Source: Verrucomicrobiales bacterium (GTDB taxonomy: Bacteria > Verrucomicrobiota > Verrucomicrobiia > Limisphaerales > CANJXF01). From it: a stretch of DNA of 33,462 bases. A model generated the notes under the pieces. It was not told where the DNA came from. It saw nothing but the letters and a program-made list of their open reading frames with translations, and did no database searches. The DNA is taken from NCBI GenBank assembly GCA_947478865.1, contig CANJXF010000009.1, positions 1-33,462 of the forward strand, given 5' to 3'. The translations under genes were made by a program, and so were the position numbers. This document shows, one piece after another, positions 1-6,989 of the stretch (its first letter is position 1; the number at the start of each line of letters is the position of its first letter).

Positions 1-77
1 GCCTACGCTCCGCTTCGGCCTCCCTGCCTCCCGCACCGCAGGTCGAAGAAAACCAAACAGCAGAACCAAACAACCAA

Positions 78-130
78 GGGGACATTCTCTCCTGAGTTAA
101 AGAGGGGACATTTCTAAAGAGCTTTGACAC
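78..130. repeat. Short direct repeats resembling an insertion-sequence end
   Basis: The nonamer GGGGACATT occurs twice in direct orientation, at 78-86 and 104-112, 26 bases apart, followed by a CTTTGACA stretch. Repeated GGGGACATT-like blocks are, as I recall, common at the ends of rve/integrase-type insertion sequences. No transposase reading frame is visible to the right, so if this is an IS end the element lies to the left of the window or is a remnant. The 277 bases before the first gene hold nothing else I recognise. Confidence 0.35.
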
Positions 131-277
131 CGGCAGATTGCTGCGCCAACGCACCGCGTTTTTCGATGCAGATTGCCTCACGGACAGAGAAAAACGGCAT
201 GGTGCAAAGCAAACTTTGCTGGCGAACCTCTTGAAAAATCACTCGCAGGTTTTGTTCGTTCCAGCTATGTTTTTCGC

Positions 278-1765
278 GTGAGTCCTCAATCTGAATTGCA
301 TCCGTCGATCAAGGATTATATCCGCTATGAAACACGCCGGCAATTCTTCCGGCGCGGCGCCAGCTTTATGGGAGCCGCCGCGCTCGGAATGCTCGCGCCG
401 GAATGGCTTCGCGCCGCGGATAAAAAGACGTCGCTCGGTGCGGGATCCAAGTTCATCGCGCCACATTTTGCGCCCAAGGCAAAACAGATTATCTATCTCC
501 ACATGGTGGGCGGTCCGCCGCAGATGGATTTGTATGACTACAAACCGGTCATGCAGGATTACTATGACAAAGACCTTCCGGAATCGATTCGCAAAGGTCA
601 ACGTCTGACCACGATGACCTCCGGCCAGGCGCGCTTCCCGATTGCGCCATCGAAATACAAATTCCAGAAGCATGGCAAGGCGGGCATGTGGGTGAGTGAA
701 TTGTTGCCGTGGACTTCAAAGATGGTGGATGACATGTGTTTCATCCGCTCGATGCATACTGAAGCCATCAATCACGAGCCGGCCATTTGTTACATGCAGA
801 CCGGCAACCAGATTACCGGTCGCCCTTGTATCGGATCGTGGGTTTCGTATGGCCTCGGTTCGATGAATAAAGATTTGCCGACGTTCGTTGTCCTCGTGGC
901 CAAGCCGACTAACACCGAACAGATCCAGGCGATCTCCGGCCGGCTTTGGTCTTCGGGTTATCTGGAAGGCATCCACGCGGGGGTTTCGTTCCGTTCCGCC
1001 GGCGATCCCATTTTGTATATCAACAATCCGCCGGGGGTTTCTGCTGAGGTTCGGCGCAAGACGCTCAACGGTTTGAAGGCGCTGAACGAAATGAATTTCC
1101 GCAAAGTCGGCGATCCCGAAACGCACACGCGCATCGAGCAATTTGAACTCGCCTTTCGCATGCAATCGAGCGTGCCGAATTTGACCGATACCTCGGGCGA
1201 ACCGGAATCAACTTACCAACTTTACGGCGAAGAAGCGAAGAAGGCCGGGTCGTTTGCGCAAAGCGCTTTGCTGGCGCGGCGGATGGTTGAGCGCGGGGTG
1301 CGCTTCGTGCAGATTTATCATAATAACTGGGACACTCATTCAAATGTCTCGGGCCGCTTGCCGATGCAATGCAAAGACGTGGACCAGGCTTGTTACGGAT
1401 TAATCCAGGATCTCAAGCAGCGTGGCCTGCTGGACTCGACGCTGGTCATCTGGGGCGGGGAATTCGGGCGGACGATTTATTCGCAAGGTGGTTTATCGAA
1501 GGAAAATTACGGGCGCGATCATCATCCGCGCTGCTTTACGATGTGGATGGCGGGCGGCGGTTCGAAGGCTGGGACGATCTACGGCGAGACAGACGACTTT
1601 TCCTACAATATTGTGCAGAACCCGGTTCACATTCACGATTTTCACGCGACAGTTTTGCAGCTGCTCGGAATCGATCACGAGCGCTTCACCTACCATCATC
1701 AAGGTTTGGACATGCGCTTGACCGGAGTGGAACCGTCTCGCGTGATTCGCGAACTGATTGCGTAG
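278..1765 (+). CDS. DUF1501 family protein, Tat-exported (alkaline-phosphatase/sulfatase-like fold)
   Basis: About 495 residues from the GTG at 278. I prefer this start because it puts a twin-arginine signal near the N-terminus (T19-R20-R21-Q-F-F, then a hydrophobic Gly/Ala/Leu stretch). The open frame extends back to an ATG at 173, but those 35 residues look non-coding. Family hallmarks are visible: a VIWGGEFGRT block, a GRDHHPRCF block and an HIHDFHATVLQLLG block near the C-terminus. DUF1501 proteins belong to the alkaline phosphatase superfamily; they are abundant in Planctomycetes and Verrucomicrobia, usually beside PSD1 (DUF1549/DUF1553) genes. Their substrate is unproven, though a role in degrading sulfated polysaccharides is often assumed. 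Here the PSD1 partner is missing inside the window; possible IS debris lies upstream instead. The gene is convergent with the methyltransferase gene, whose stop is 15 bases away. Confidence 0.88.
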   Translation: MSPQSELHPSIKDYIRYETRRQFFRRGASFMGAAALGMLAPEWLRAADKKTSLGAGSKFIAPHFAPKAKQIIYLHMVGGPPQMDLYDYKPVMQDYYDKDLPESIRKGQRLTTMTSGQARFPIAPSKYKFQKHGKAGMWVSELLPWTSKMVDDMCFIRSMHTEAINHEPAICYMQTGNQITGRPCIGSWVSYGLGSMNKDLPTFVVLVAKPTNTEQIQAISGRLWSSGYLEGIHAGVSFRSAGDPILYINNPPGVSAEVRRKTLNGLKALNEMNFRKVGDPETHTRIEQFELAFRMQSSVPNLTDTSGEPESTYQLYGEEAKKAGSFAQSALLARRMVERGVRFVQIYHNNWDTHSNVSGRLPMQCKDVDQACYGLIQDLKQRGLLDSTLVIWGGEFGRTIYSQGGLSKENYGRDHHPRCFTMWMAGGGSKAGTIYGETDDFSYNIVQNPVHIHDFHATVLQLLGIDHERFTYHHQGLDMRLTGVEPSRVIRELIA

Positions 1766-1780
1766 TCGAGATGCCAGCGT

Positions 1781-2674
1781 TTACGGCGGGAAACCAAACG
1801 ACAGTTTCACTGCGGCGTACTCCGGGTGCACCGCGCCATTCGCGGTGCGAATGATCAGCGGCGGTTCTGTCCAAACCTGATTTCGCATTGCCTCGGGCAG
1901 ATCCTGCGAACGCATCATGCCGAACAATCCGAGCAGGGGACGTTCTCCCTCGCGCAACACAATGGGACGCGACCGCACAATGCTCAAACCTGCCGCAGCC
2001 GCCGCTTCCTTAACGCGGTTCGCTTGTTCGACTGGAGCAATTGGAAAAATGCAGGCGAAAAATCCGGCACGTTCCAGATGACGGGCCGCCACCAGGCAAT
2101 AATCGGCAATGGTTCCCCGCACTTCAAAACGGCACGCGATCTTCTGGGGATGATCTCCTTCCACTCCGGTGCCGAGCGGAAAATACGGCGGGCTTCCCAG
2201 GACGAGATCGAAACGTTCGTCAGTTCGCAAAACATTGGCATCACGGAAGTCGCCTTGACGAATTTCATAGCGCGCTTGCAAACCATTCCAGCAGGCCGAT
2301 TTTTGCGCCAGGCGAACGCTTTCCTCCTGCGCCTCCACGGTGACGAATTGGACGCCTTGCAAGCGCCACGCCGCAATCATCCCGACCGTTCCGATGCCGC
2401 TCCCGAGATCGAGCGCGCGCCGTGCGGTCGGGCACCAACTCGTGCCATACCACGCGGTCAGAACGTCGTCGGTGGAGAAGCGATGTCCGTTGGCCAGCTG
2501 GAATAGTCGAAAGTATCCGCTGATCGCGTCGAGGGTTTCGCCCGGTTCCACTTCGGGTCCGGAGCCGAGAGCGCCCGGCGGAATCGGTCCGGGTTTGCTC
2601 CATCCTTTGAAAACAGTTTCTGGCGCGGTCATTGAAAAGGAAGAAACAGCAAGTGCCCCACTCGGTTCAAGCAT
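1781..2674 (-). CDS. TrmN6/YfiC-like N6-adenine methyltransferase
   Basis: A class I SAM-dependent methyltransferase of 297 residues (283 if the internal Met at 2632 is used). Motif I is LDLGSGIG at about residues 88-95, the acidic end of strand 2 is VEAQ at about 113-116, and the catalytic motif IV is SPPYF at about 161-165. The start LFQLANGHRFSTDDVLTAWY resembles the substrate-side N-terminus of tRNA1(Val) A37 N6-methyltransferases, which carry NPPY; the first position here is Ser, which the wider motif allows. The likely job is adenine methylation of tRNA or another nucleic acid; the exact target is not decided by sequence. It lies 15 bases downstream of the Gfo/Idh gene on the same strand and may be cotranscribed. 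Neither candidate start has a clear Shine-Dalgarno sequence. Confidence 0.8.
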   Translation of the reverse strand: MLEPSGALAVSSFSMTAPETVFKGWSKPGPIPPGALGSGPEVEPGETLDAISGYFRLFQLANGHRFSTDDVLTAWYGTSWCPTARRALDLGSGIGTVGMIAAWRLQGVQFVTVEAQEESVRLAQKSACWNGLQARYEIRQGDFRDANVLRTDERFDLVLGSPPYFPLGTGVEGDHPQKIACRFEVRGTIADYCLVAARHLERAGFFACIFPIAPVEQANRVKEAAAAAGLSIVRSRPIVLREGERPLLGLFGMMRSQDLPEAMRNQVWTEPPLIIRTANGAVHPEYAAVKLSFGFPP

Positions 2675-2689
2675 TGGTTTAAACGGTTC

Positions 2690-3727
2690 TTAAACTTTGA
2701 TCTGTTTGCCGCTGCGCGCGGATTTGTAGCAGGCCTCTAATAAAATCTGGCTGCGAAGACCGGCTTGCGCGGAGTCGGTCGTGTCGCGGCCATCGAGCAG
2801 CGCCTGGCTGAACGCTTCGATTTCCGCCTGATAAATATTCACCTTCTTCGGGACAATCTTCTGCCCCCCATCCTTTGAACGAGGTGGCAATCCAGCGGAT
2901 GAGTCGTTGCTTTCCAGGTAAGCGGTCGCCTCGCCGTCGCTCTCCTGACCGATGGTTTCCTGCGCGAGAATGCTGCCCCGTGATCCATAAAGTTCGAGAC
3001 GGTTTTTGCTGCTTTTGTCGGGAATGCAAAAAAAAGTATCAACCGTCGCCAGCGCGCCATTTTTGAATCGCGCCATGACCACGCCGCTGTCCTCCGTTTT
3101 GTAGCGTTGCACCGTCCAATTGATCATGCAGGTGAGCGCGATGATTGGGCCGAAAAACATTTCCAGCAAATCCAGGCAATGGCCGGCGAGGTCGATCAAG
3201 GCGCCGCCGCCACCGAGTTTGGGAATCTGCCGCCACGCGCCGCGCGCGGGCGGATACCAGCACGAAAGTTGGGCGCGGGCGAAAACCGGTTGGCCGATCA
3301 TCCCGCTTTCAACCAATCGCAGGGCGGCTTGATGCTGGCTGTGATAGCGCATCATGAAGGCGGTCCCGAGATTCAGGTTGGCCTTCTCGCAAACGCGGAT
3401 CATCCGGCGCGCCTCATCCACCGTCATGCCCAGAGGTTTCTCGCAGAAAACATGCTTGCCCGCCGCCGCCGCCAGGCGCGTCTGTTCGAGGTGCGCGTGA
3501 TTGGGCGAGGCGATGTAAACTGCGTCGATCTCTGTGCTGAATAATTCGTCCAGGCTGCTTGCGGCTTGCGCTCCAAATTGTTTGGCGACCGCCGCATTGT
3601 TCTTTTTGTTTCGAGAGTAAACCGCAACGAGTTCGGCATTTTTCGCGGGCAAAATCCCCTCAGGAATCGTGCGGCGCGCCGCGATTCCGCCCGAACCAAT
3701 GACACCCCAACGAATTTTTCTTTTCAT
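2690..3727 (-). CDS. Gfo/Idh/MocA family NAD(P)-dependent oxidoreductase
   Basis: A 345-residue protein of the usual family length. The N-terminal Rossmann fold shows WGVIGSGGIA (nucleotide-binding glycine loop at residues 11-15), and the family signature EKP is at 96-98 in the segment KHVFCEKPLGM. The C-terminal alpha/beta domain follows, with GGGALIDLAGHCLDL supplying the conserved Asp and His of the substrate pocket. Members oxidise or epimerise sugars, inositols or related polyols using NAD(P); the substrate cannot be read from the sequence. No signal peptide is seen, so it is probably cytoplasmic. It opens a minus-strand pair with the TrmN6-like gene. Its upstream region contains a perfect palindrome at 3881-3900 that could be an operator. 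Confidence 0.92.
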   Translation of the reverse strand: MKRKIRWGVIGSGGIAARRTIPEGILPAKNAELVAVYSRNKKNNAAVAKQFGAQAASSLDELFSTEIDAVYIASPNHAHLEQTRLAAAAGKHVFCEKPLGMTVDEARRMIRVCEKANLNLGTAFMMRYHSQHQAALRLVESGMIGQPVFARAQLSCWYPPARGAWRQIPKLGGGGALIDLAGHCLDLLEMFFGPIIALTCMINWTVQRYKTEDSGVVMARFKNGALATVDTFFCIPDKSSKNRLELYGSRGSILAQETIGQESDGEATAYLESNDSSAGLPPRSKDGGQKIVPKKVNIYQAEIEAFSQALLDGRDTTDSAQAGLRSQILLEACYKSARSGKQIKV

Positions 3728-3880
3728 AAATTGCGAAAGCTGCGGCGAAGCGATTCAAGTGAAATTGAATCGGGCATGCGACATGATGGCGTCGGAAAAA
3801 ACATAACTATGACCGACTTTGCCTCCGCGGAATTTTCTGGTCAAGGCAGCGGTCCGCCTTTTGGGAAATCCCGATTCTGC

Positions 3881-3900
3881 TTGTTCCGCGATCGGAACAA
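3881..3900. promoter_or_regulatory. Perfect 8-4-8 palindrome between divergent genes
   Basis: TTGTTCCG at 3881-3888 and CGGAACAA at 3893-3900 are exact inverted repeats around CGAT. It lies 153 bases before the Gfo/Idh start and 177 bases before the small secreted-protein start, the expected place for an operator serving a divergent pair. The core half-site is TGTTC/GAACA, but the gap between those pentamers is 8 bases. As I recall, the LexA motif reported for Verrucomicrobia has a 4-base gap, so I do not call it an SOS box. It could also form an RNA hairpin. The rest of the 350-base gap 3728-4077 shows no other recognisable feature. Confidence 0.5.
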
Positions 3901-4077
3901 ACCTCGGAACGATCGCAACGACGGAAAAATTTCTTATTTCAATTCGCGTCACTTTTCAGAGTGAACTTCCATTGGGCCAAAGGATTGAGTCAATCCGTGG
4001 CATCGGGTTTGCTAAGACAAAGACGGTGATTCGCTCCGGGCCTGATGGGCTGGTGGGCGAGTGCCGAAAAGAAAACT

Positions 4078-4527
4078 ATGAAAACATTCTTCCGCTCATT
4101 TGGTCTGATCGCCTCAGTTTGCGTTGGCTCGGTTGCCATCGCTTCTGCGAGCGATTCCTCTTCGCTGCAACTGCCATTTTTAAATCTGGGCGTTGATCCT
4201 GACGCCACTGCGACCTTGAGCGCGCAACTCGGTGCGCACAGTTCGCAACTGACCGTCAAAGCCGCCAACCTTGTGCCGGGCCAAAGTTACACGCTGCGGG
4301 TCTGGGAGGTTTCGCAGTTCACCACCAACGCGGATTCGAAAGGCCGCTGGCAGGCTAGTTTTCGCACGCCGAACAAGAAAGGAGCGCAACCGCTTGATTT
4401 TGATCCTCGCGGTCAGACAGTTTCACTCGTCTCGGGAATCCAAATGAAAACATCCTCTTCTTGCGGACTAGATTATTTGGGGGCGATCTTCAGGAAGTTC
4501 AATCATCGCCCCTGGACCCCGCGGTGA
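4078..4527 (+). pseudogene. Small secreted protein, 3'-truncated and fused out of frame to a receptor remnant
   Basis: Translation from the ATG at 4078 gives a clear signal peptide (MKTFFRSFGLIASVCVGSVA, ending near ASAS), then a beta-rich stretch with SQLTVKAANLVPGQSYTLRV and FDPRGQTVSLVSG. This resembles a secreted domain I associate with Verrucomicrobia that usually continues past the FDPRG segment; I know of no function for it. After about position 4440 the frame reads nonsense (ending NHRPWTPR), while the neighbouring frame reads barrel-like sequence. The true 3' end therefore seems to have been lost at a junction around 4434-4446. A purine-rich stretch (AAAAGAAAA) precedes the ATG. A short signal-bearing peptide could still be made. 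Confidence 0.55.
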
Positions 4528-5666
4528 ATCTAAATTTCACGAATGATTTCACGCTTTATTCCGCCGAGCTTCTGCACATTTGGGAGACGCCCCGGTACTC
4601 CCTTCTGGTCGGCGGACGCTGGCAAACAGGCGACATACATTCGCACGAAGCGATGACGCGCTTTCTTCCCGCGATCGACGAAAGCGCCAGCGGCAATCTC
4701 GAGCGCGGCAACGCCTATGCCTACGGCTCATGGCAGGTTTTGGATCCACTGCGATTGATCGCGGGAGTGAGCTACGACCACGTGAGCTTTCCCGAAAACC
4801 TCGACGCGCCTCCGTTCGCCACCGGCCAAACTTCCCGCGACCTGCTCTCGCCCAAAGGGGGACTGGTGTTTGAACCGTGGAAACGCGGACTCCTTCGCGC
4901 GAGCTACACGAAGTCCCTTGGCGGGCTTTATTTTGATAACAGTGTGCGCATTGAGCCGACCCAGGTGGCTGGGTTCAACCAGTCCTTTCGCAGTTTGATT
5001 CCCGAGAGCGTGGCAGGCCTGGTTGCTGGAACGGAATTTGAAACGACCGCCGTGGGATTCGACCAATCGTTTTCGAGCGGAACATGGTTTGGCGTTGAAG
5101 CCGAGCAGTTGAAATCAAACGGAGAGCGCGAGGTCGGCGCGTTTCAAAGTTTCGTCGAATTGATCGGGCCCCAGACGGCAACCAGCACGCGGGAGACGCT
5201 CGACTTTCGCGAGCAAAGCATCTCCGCGTATGCCGGGCAACTGATTGGCGATCACTGTTCGCTCGGCGCGCGTTATCGCATCAGCGAAGCCAATCTGCAG
5301 GAGCGGTTTCCCGGCCTTCCGGACAACCTGGCCGAACATGGGCTCAACGAACTGGAAAGCGAAAAGCGCGCGACGCTCCAGCAGTTATCGCTGACGGCGA
5401 ATTTTTATCACCGCTGCGGAATCTTCGCGCAGTGGGAGACGGATTGGTATCATCAGGACAATTCTGGATTCAGTCCAACAACACCTGGCGACAGTTTCTG
5501 GCAGCACAACGTGACCGTGGGCTATCGATTTCCTCGTCGCTACGCCGAAATGCGGCTGAGTCTGCTGAACCTCCTGGATACCGATTACCGGTTAAACCCG
5601 CTCAATCTTCATGCTGATCTACCTCGTGGGCGCACTCTGGTGGCGAGTTTGCGGCTGAATTTTTAA
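4404..5666 (+). pseudogene. C-terminal half of a TonB-dependent-receptor-like outer-membrane barrel
   Basis: About 400 residues of amphipathic beta-strand sequence (for example YSLLVGGRWQTGD, LRLIAGVSYDHVSF, GLLRASYTKSLGG). It ends with LLNLLDTDYRLNPLN and a terminal GRTLVASLRLNF; the final aromatic residue is typical of an outer-membrane barrel. There is no signal peptide, plug domain or TPR domain, although relatives I would expect are far longer. The only start is a TTG at 4461, and an in-frame stop sits at 4401-4403 just before barrel-like sequence begins. The frame differs from that of the secreted-protein ORF running into it. I read this as the 3' remnant left by a deletion, not as a working receptor. 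Confidence 0.65.
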
Positions 5667-5794
5667 TTTTCAAAATTATCCCGAGGGAACCGATCGCACA
5701 TGACGGTTTCCACGCGGATTTTTTATTTTCGGGACTGTATTGTCCGGGTGGCCAGCGCCAGCGGCGCAGGTTTGCTGTTGCAAAGCTCCCTATC

Positions 5795-6061
5795 ATGGTA
5801 AAGAAAACGTGTCCCATGCAATCGAACGAAAAGAAGATTTGGTTTCCGGCAAAAAAGTACGGCTGGGGTTGGGGGCCGCCTTGCGCCTGGCAGGGCTGGG
5901 TGGTGTTGGCAGTCTGGACGCTATTCCTGTGCGCAGGTAGTTTGCTCCTGCCGCACCACATGGGAATTTACGTCGCGTATACTGTAGTGCTCTCGGTTAT
6001 CCTGATCGTCATCTGCTATTGCAAAGGGGAGAAGCCACGTTGGCGATGGGGAAAGGAATAG
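5795..6061 (+). CDS. Small two-helix membrane protein, unknown function
   Basis: An 88-residue protein (81 if it starts at the ATG at 5816). It has a tryptophan-rich head (KKIWFPAKKYGWGWGPP, then a second Trp motif), a first hydrophobic helix around VVLAVWTLFLCAGSLLL, a second around YVAYTVVLSVILIVICY, and a basic Trp-rich tail (KGEKPRWRWGKE). The FPAKKYGWGWG head and PRWRWG tail recur in small bacterial membrane proteins I recognise without a function. Both ends probably face the cytoplasm. It precedes the SDR gene on the same strand by 41 bases. Base composition and conserved motifs argue that it is real rather than a chance frame. Confidence 0.7.
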   Translation: MVKKTCPMQSNEKKIWFPAKKYGWGWGPPCAWQGWVVLAVWTLFLCAGSLLLPHHMGIYVAYTVVLSVILIVICYCKGEKPRWRWGKE

Positions 6062-6102
6062 ACGTGGTGAACAAATCTCCACCACTGGAAGTTCGAACTA
6101 AT

Positions 6103-6864
6103 ATGAGCATTGAAATAAATCTGGCCGCCAAGGTCGTGCTGATCACCGGCGCTTCTCAGGGCATTGGCGCGCAAATGGCCCGCACGTTTCACCGCGCAGG
6201 TGCGACGGTCGCAATTAATCATCCCGATATCGGAACGACCCGCCAGGACGCCGACGTGTTGGCGGCAGAACTGAACGGTTTTCGCTCGCAAAGCGCCTTC
6301 GCCATCGCCGCGGACGTGGCGAACGCAGAAGCGGTTCAAGGCATGATGCAAGAGCTCAAGCAACGCGTGGGCGGTATTGATTTCCTCATCAATAACGCTG
6401 CGATCTTGCGCGACCGAACTGTTTCCAAGATGTCGATCGAGGAATGGAATGCTGTCCTCGACGTGAACCTTTCCGGGGTTTTCCACTGCTGCAAGTTTGG
6501 CCTGGAAGTCATGCGCGATCGCGGCGCCATTGTCAGCATGGGCAGCATCGCGGCGATCCTCGGCGCTTACGGTCAGGCGAACTACGCGGCGACTAAGGGT
6601 GGCGTGCAGGCATTAATGCGCGTCATTAGCCGCGAAGCCGCGCGGCGTGGGATTCGCGCGAACACGATTGCGCCCGGCGTGATCGAGACCGCCATGTCCG
6701 CGACGATTCCCGAAAACATTCGCTCCGAAATGATGAAGAACATTCCGCTCGGTCGTTTTGGCGCGACGGAAGATGTTGCCAACGTCGCGCTTTTTCTTTG
6801 TTCCCCCCTCGCGGCCTATGTCACGGGGCAGACCATCGAGGTGAATGGCGGGTGGCGCGGGTGA
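6103..6864 (+). CDS. Short-chain dehydrogenase/reductase, FabG-like
   Basis: A 253-residue classical SDR. I place the start at the ATG at 6103, which has GGAAG at 6087-6091 before it and gives the usual short N-terminus; the frame is open further upstream, but that overlaps the membrane-protein gene. Cofactor motif TGASQGIG is at residues 15-22, NNA at 97-99, structural Asn at about 122, and the catalytic Ser148, Tyr161 and Lys165 follow (YAATK). The C-terminus ends VTGQTIEVNGGW, as in 3-oxoacyl-ACP reductases and glucose or sugar dehydrogenases. It is a cytoplasmic NAD(P)H-dependent carbonyl reductase or alcohol dehydrogenase; the substrate is unknown. No fatty-acid synthesis genes are nearby, so housekeeping FabG is unlikely. 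Confidence 0.9.
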   Translation: MSIEINLAAKVVLITGASQGIGAQMARTFHRAGATVAINHPDIGTTRQDADVLAAELNGFRSQSAFAIAADVANAEAVQGMMQELKQRVGGIDFLINNAAILRDRTVSKMSIEEWNAVLDVNLSGVFHCCKFGLEVMRDRGAIVSMGSIAAILGAYGQANYAATKGGVQALMRVISREAARRGIRANTIAPGVIETAMSATIPENIRSEMMKNIPLGRFGATEDVANVALFLCSPLAAYVTGQTIEVNGGWRG

Positions 6865-6909
6865 CAGTTGGAAAGCATGATTTCGACCACTGGTCGCCGC
6901 AAGATCGCT

Positions 6910-6929
6910 GCGCTTCCGCTTGGAAGTGC
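6910..6929 (+). terminator. Possible hairpin after the SDR gene
   Basis: GCGCTTCC (6910-6917) can pair with GGAAGTGC (6922-6929) through eight pairs, one of them G-U, around a GCTT loop. It lies 45 bases past the SDR stop and about 60 bases before the next start. There is no T-run after it, so an intrinsic terminator is doubtful. A smaller palindrome, CGACCA-C-TGGTCG, sits at 6884-6896. Confidence 0.25.
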
Positions 6930-6989
6930 GCCGGGTAGGCTGATCAATCTTCGCTGAAATTGAAGCACCTATTTAAATAATTAACTGAT

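Noticed and set aside
1826-2506. A 226-codon plus-strand frame opposite the methyltransferase
   Set aside because: Composition is shadow-like and the minus-strand frame has clear SAM-methyltransferase motifs.
3881-3900. LexA/SOS box
   Set aside because: The half-sites fit, but the gap between TGTTC and GAACA is 8 bases rather than the 4 I recall for Verrucomicrobia LexA, and the flanking genes are not SOS genes.
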